Source: Metallyticus violacea (Eukaryota > Arthropoda > Insecta > Mantodea > Metallyticidae). Taken from it: a stretch of 64,000 bases of DNA. A program made the translations under genes and the position numbers. Below are positions 62,010 to 64,000 of the stretch, in pieces. Where the stretch lies: contig CM060835.1 of the NCBI GenBank assembly GCA_030762175.1, positions 87,106,001 through 87,170,000 of the forward strand. Direction: 5' to 3'. How positions within the stretch are numbered: the first letter of the stretch is position 1; each line of letters begins with the position of its first letter. The notes below the pieces were generated by a model. The model saw only the letters and a list, made by a program, of their open reading frames with translations. It ran no database searches and was not told the origin of the DNA.

Positions 62010-63190
62010 CAGTGAAGTTGTTAAATATACAAATATTTAGGTGTACCGAGTACAACAGCAATGGAAGTTGCACAAATTGAAATGGGAAGAGTGGCAAGGA
62101 AAGGTGTTATTATAGAAAGAGCTCTCAAATACTGGTTCAGAATCCTAAACTTAGATGAAAGAAATTTGTTCAGGAAAAACCTAAGGAGTAATGGGTGATG
62201 TAATAGTCTTAGGATAATTCTGGAGAACAATGGAATAGGAGACATTTGGAGGAGGAAGGAAACAATGGGAAGGGTTTTTGGAAAATAGTAAGAAAGAGAT
62301 TTGAAGATATAGAAATACAAAAAACTGTTTAGCATGATAGAGGGCAAAAGATCTTTAGTATTTTATATACTGATGAAAAACAAATGGGAAAGAGAGAAGT
62401 ATATTGATGAATCAAATAAAGAACAAATATAGGGCATTGCATGGTTAAGAGCAGGCATGTAGAGATTAAAAGGAATAAGGAAAGGGTTTCTCAGAATCAG
62501 TGCTCAATATGTGGGGGAAAGGAAGAAATGGAACATATAGTGTTTGAGTGCAAAGGAACGGGACTGTAAAGGAAAAAGTTTATAAACGAGAAATGGTTTA
62601 AATTAAATAGGAAAATAACCTTAATGAAAATATTTATTAAAGATAGCAGGAATGCAGGAGAATTCCTGAGCAAAGTTACAAATAAATGGAATTGGGTACT
62701 AAGAAGGGAAGCAAATCCAATAATTTAAAGGGTTGCATTTGATTAATTATATTAGGATGTAGATAAAGGTGATTATGGTTGGGAGTGGGTTATAATTTTA
62801 TTAAATTCGAAATGTAGCATTTAGTATGCATTTGAGAAATAAAGTCCTTATTAGTTTGTATAGGTGTAGCTAGCTAAAATAATATAGGTAGAGCAATGAA
62901 AAATTTTTATTTAGGACCTTGGATTGGGTCGGAGCCTGGTACCCTGGAATTCTACTGAACTGGGGACTGGGGACTGATGCAATCATGGGGTGGAAATTTT
63001 GTGTTATTCATTATTTTAGAATTTGGATAAAGGTGATAGAATAAAACTAATTATTGTATTTATATTTTTTGTAATTATGAGGGGGCATATCCTAAAATGG
63101 TTTGGGTCAGATAGGTGAAGCCCCCTGGTAGTTTGTATTTGCATTTTTTGTATTTGTTCTTAGCATATCAATAAATTTCAATTTCAAATA
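62010..63190 (+). mobile_element. LINE 3' end with C-terminal zinc-knuckle region
   Basis: Plus-strand pieces: RCTEYNSNGSCTN / EVAQIEMGRVARKGVIIERALKY (62043-62140), then RILNLDERNLFRKNLRSNG. NQCSICGGKEEMEHIVFECK (62490-62555) is a C-x2-C…H-x4-C knuckle of the type that follows RT in many arthropod LINEs. The sequence ends in a long untranslated tail (gagggggcatatcctaaaat … gttcttagcatatcaataaa), also present at 38.46-38.6 kb. The upstream RT is missing. Confidence 0.7.
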
Positions 63191-63247
63191 TACAAATGAG
63201 TCGGTATTAAGTGACACTAAAACTTCACCAACTGATTAGTTCTTTAG

Positions 63248-63281
63248 AACATGTTTCAAGAGCGTTCGCTCTCATCTTCAG
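63248..63281 (-). ncRNA. Hammerhead-ribozyme-like motif of Penelope copy 7
   Basis: The minus strand reads CTGAAGATGAGAGCGAACGC and then TCTTGAAACATGTTC. CTGAAGA fits CUGANGA, and GAGAGCG-AA-CGCTCTT makes a strong stem II after the T. GAAAC-AT-GTT provides core, minimal stem III and triplet. Stem I is poor (about 2 bp). Confidence 0.45.
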
Positions 63282-63930
63282 CTGGGTACCAATTAATGGT
63301 GGCAGGTGACATAGTGACCTCTGGTGGTTCCTTAGATAACAGAACAGGAAGTCCATTGGTGGAATGTCAAAGTTCATAACTCTATGTTTATTTTTTAAAA
63401 TATAAATCTTTTCCCAAATTACCGATTCTGTGGGATTGGTGATAGCTTTTAACAGTTTAGCTTCTCCTGCAATGTCATGATCATAAGTCCAAAAATGATC
63501 TGCAACCGCCGATTTATCCACTTGTTTATATCTTACATTTCTGAAGTGTTCTTTGGTCCTTGTCCCCAAACTTCATATTGTTTTGCCTATACATATATCT
63601 GATCACACTCCAAACAATCTATCCGATACACTCCTGCCTTTTTGCTGAGTGGAATAACATCTTTTATAATAATTGATTTCATTGTATGATTCAGTTAAAC
63701 TACACACTCTTAAAGCTTTGTTCAGAAGCTTTCCAACACTAAATTTATTTTGTGCTGCCAAACCAATATCATAATTTTTAAAAATCTTTATGAATTCTTT
63801 TGCCCATGAATGATTAGGGAATTTTTTAAAAACCACATCCTTTTTTACTGTGGAGAGAGTTGTATTTACTGTTTTTGGACCTAAAAATATACAGAGAAAC
63901 AACATAATTTCATTCAACATATATAGGAAA
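63248..63930 (-). mobile_element. Penelope-like copy 7 (linker + GIY-YIG)
   Basis: The minus strand encodes the linker (DVVFKKFPNHSWAKEFIKIF, 63780-63845), then a broken GIY-YIG start (AGVYRIDCLECD-like, 63600-63640). GTRTKEHFRNVRYKQVDKSA, VADHFWTYDHD and EKIYILKNKHRVMNFDI follow (63360-63569). The RT is truncated at or beyond 63930. A hammerhead-like motif lies at its 3' end. Confidence 0.8.
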
Positions 63931-64000
63931 CTTACACATACAGATAATCACATAAAGAATAACAGCTTGAACCCTAAACCACACCAACATGCCATTATTA

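Noticed and set aside
62021..62347. 108-codon minus-strand frame in the region expected to hold upstream DIS3 exons
   Set aside because: It is antisense to the LINE coding remnant and shows no DIS3 PIN-domain similarity.

Overview
The window looks like nuclear DNA from a large, AT-rich, transposon-laden arthropod genome. Supporting signs are short protein-coding exons separated by very long introns, GT/AG splice sites, many decayed Tc1/mariner, pogo/Tigger, hAT, PIF/Harbinger and piggyBac copies, Penelope-like retroelements, LINE fragments, and two abundant tRNA-derived SINE families. A chelicerate or another large-genome arthropod fits best, but the sequence alone does not fix the species. 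No bacterial-type operons, rRNA genes or CRISPR arrays were seen.

Host genes. Five exons of the exosome ribonuclease DIS3 (RRP44) lie on the minus strand, in transcription order 58942-58813, 58703-58564, 51784-51647, 51519-51373 and 14570-14454. All four junctions keep the reading frame. The upstream (N-terminal) and downstream (rest of RNB, S1) exons were not found and are probably outside the window. The last visible intron is about 36.8 kb. Inside it, on the plus strand, lies a second, unidentified coiled-coil gene. Its phase-compatible exons are 17300-17375 (tentative), 22441-22535 (tentative), 25933-26086, 39342-39460 and 46571-47212, the last ending in a stop. A separate, convincing first-exon-like ORF (18101-18303, plus) sits in a relatively CpG-rich patch nearby.

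Mobile elements, left to right. A decayed hAT element (770-2835) is split by a GC-rich 510-bp retroposon with a 14-bp target duplication. Two same-strand Penelope-like copies occupy 7.6-10.6 kb, with a third at 11.3-11.8 kb. They are followed by a Harbinger relic (12.1-12.9 kb), an internally deleted mariner with terminal inverted repeats (14.8-15.7 kb), nested SINEs (16.2-16.7 kb), a DDE transposon relic (19.6-20.3 kb), a LINE RNase H region (20.8-22.0 kb), a Penelope copy ending in a 469-bp palindrome (22.6-24.25 kb) and a Tigger relic (24.25-25.2 kb). Further along are a full-length mariner with terminal repeats and a SINE inside (27.87-29.4 kb), a remarkable 2.06-kb uninterrupted GATA tetranucleotide array preceded by a TAGG-type array (31.1-33.45 kb), and a Penelope 3' end framed by a 53-bp inverted repeat (34.7-35.2 kb). 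Several mariner relics follow (39.8, 45.2-46.3, 48.0-49.0, 49.9-51.0 and 54.4-55.05 kb), along with a piggyBac-like element with TTAA ends (52.92-54.24 kb), a 799-bp long-TIR element (55.2-56.0 kb), LINE fragments (56.0-56.7 and 62.0-63.2 kb) and another Penelope fragment (63.25-63.9 kb).

The most interesting themes are three: the gene-within-an-intron arrangement; hammerhead-ribozyme-like motifs that recur downstream of the Penelope endonuclease regions; and SINE families A and B inserted into one another in both directions.
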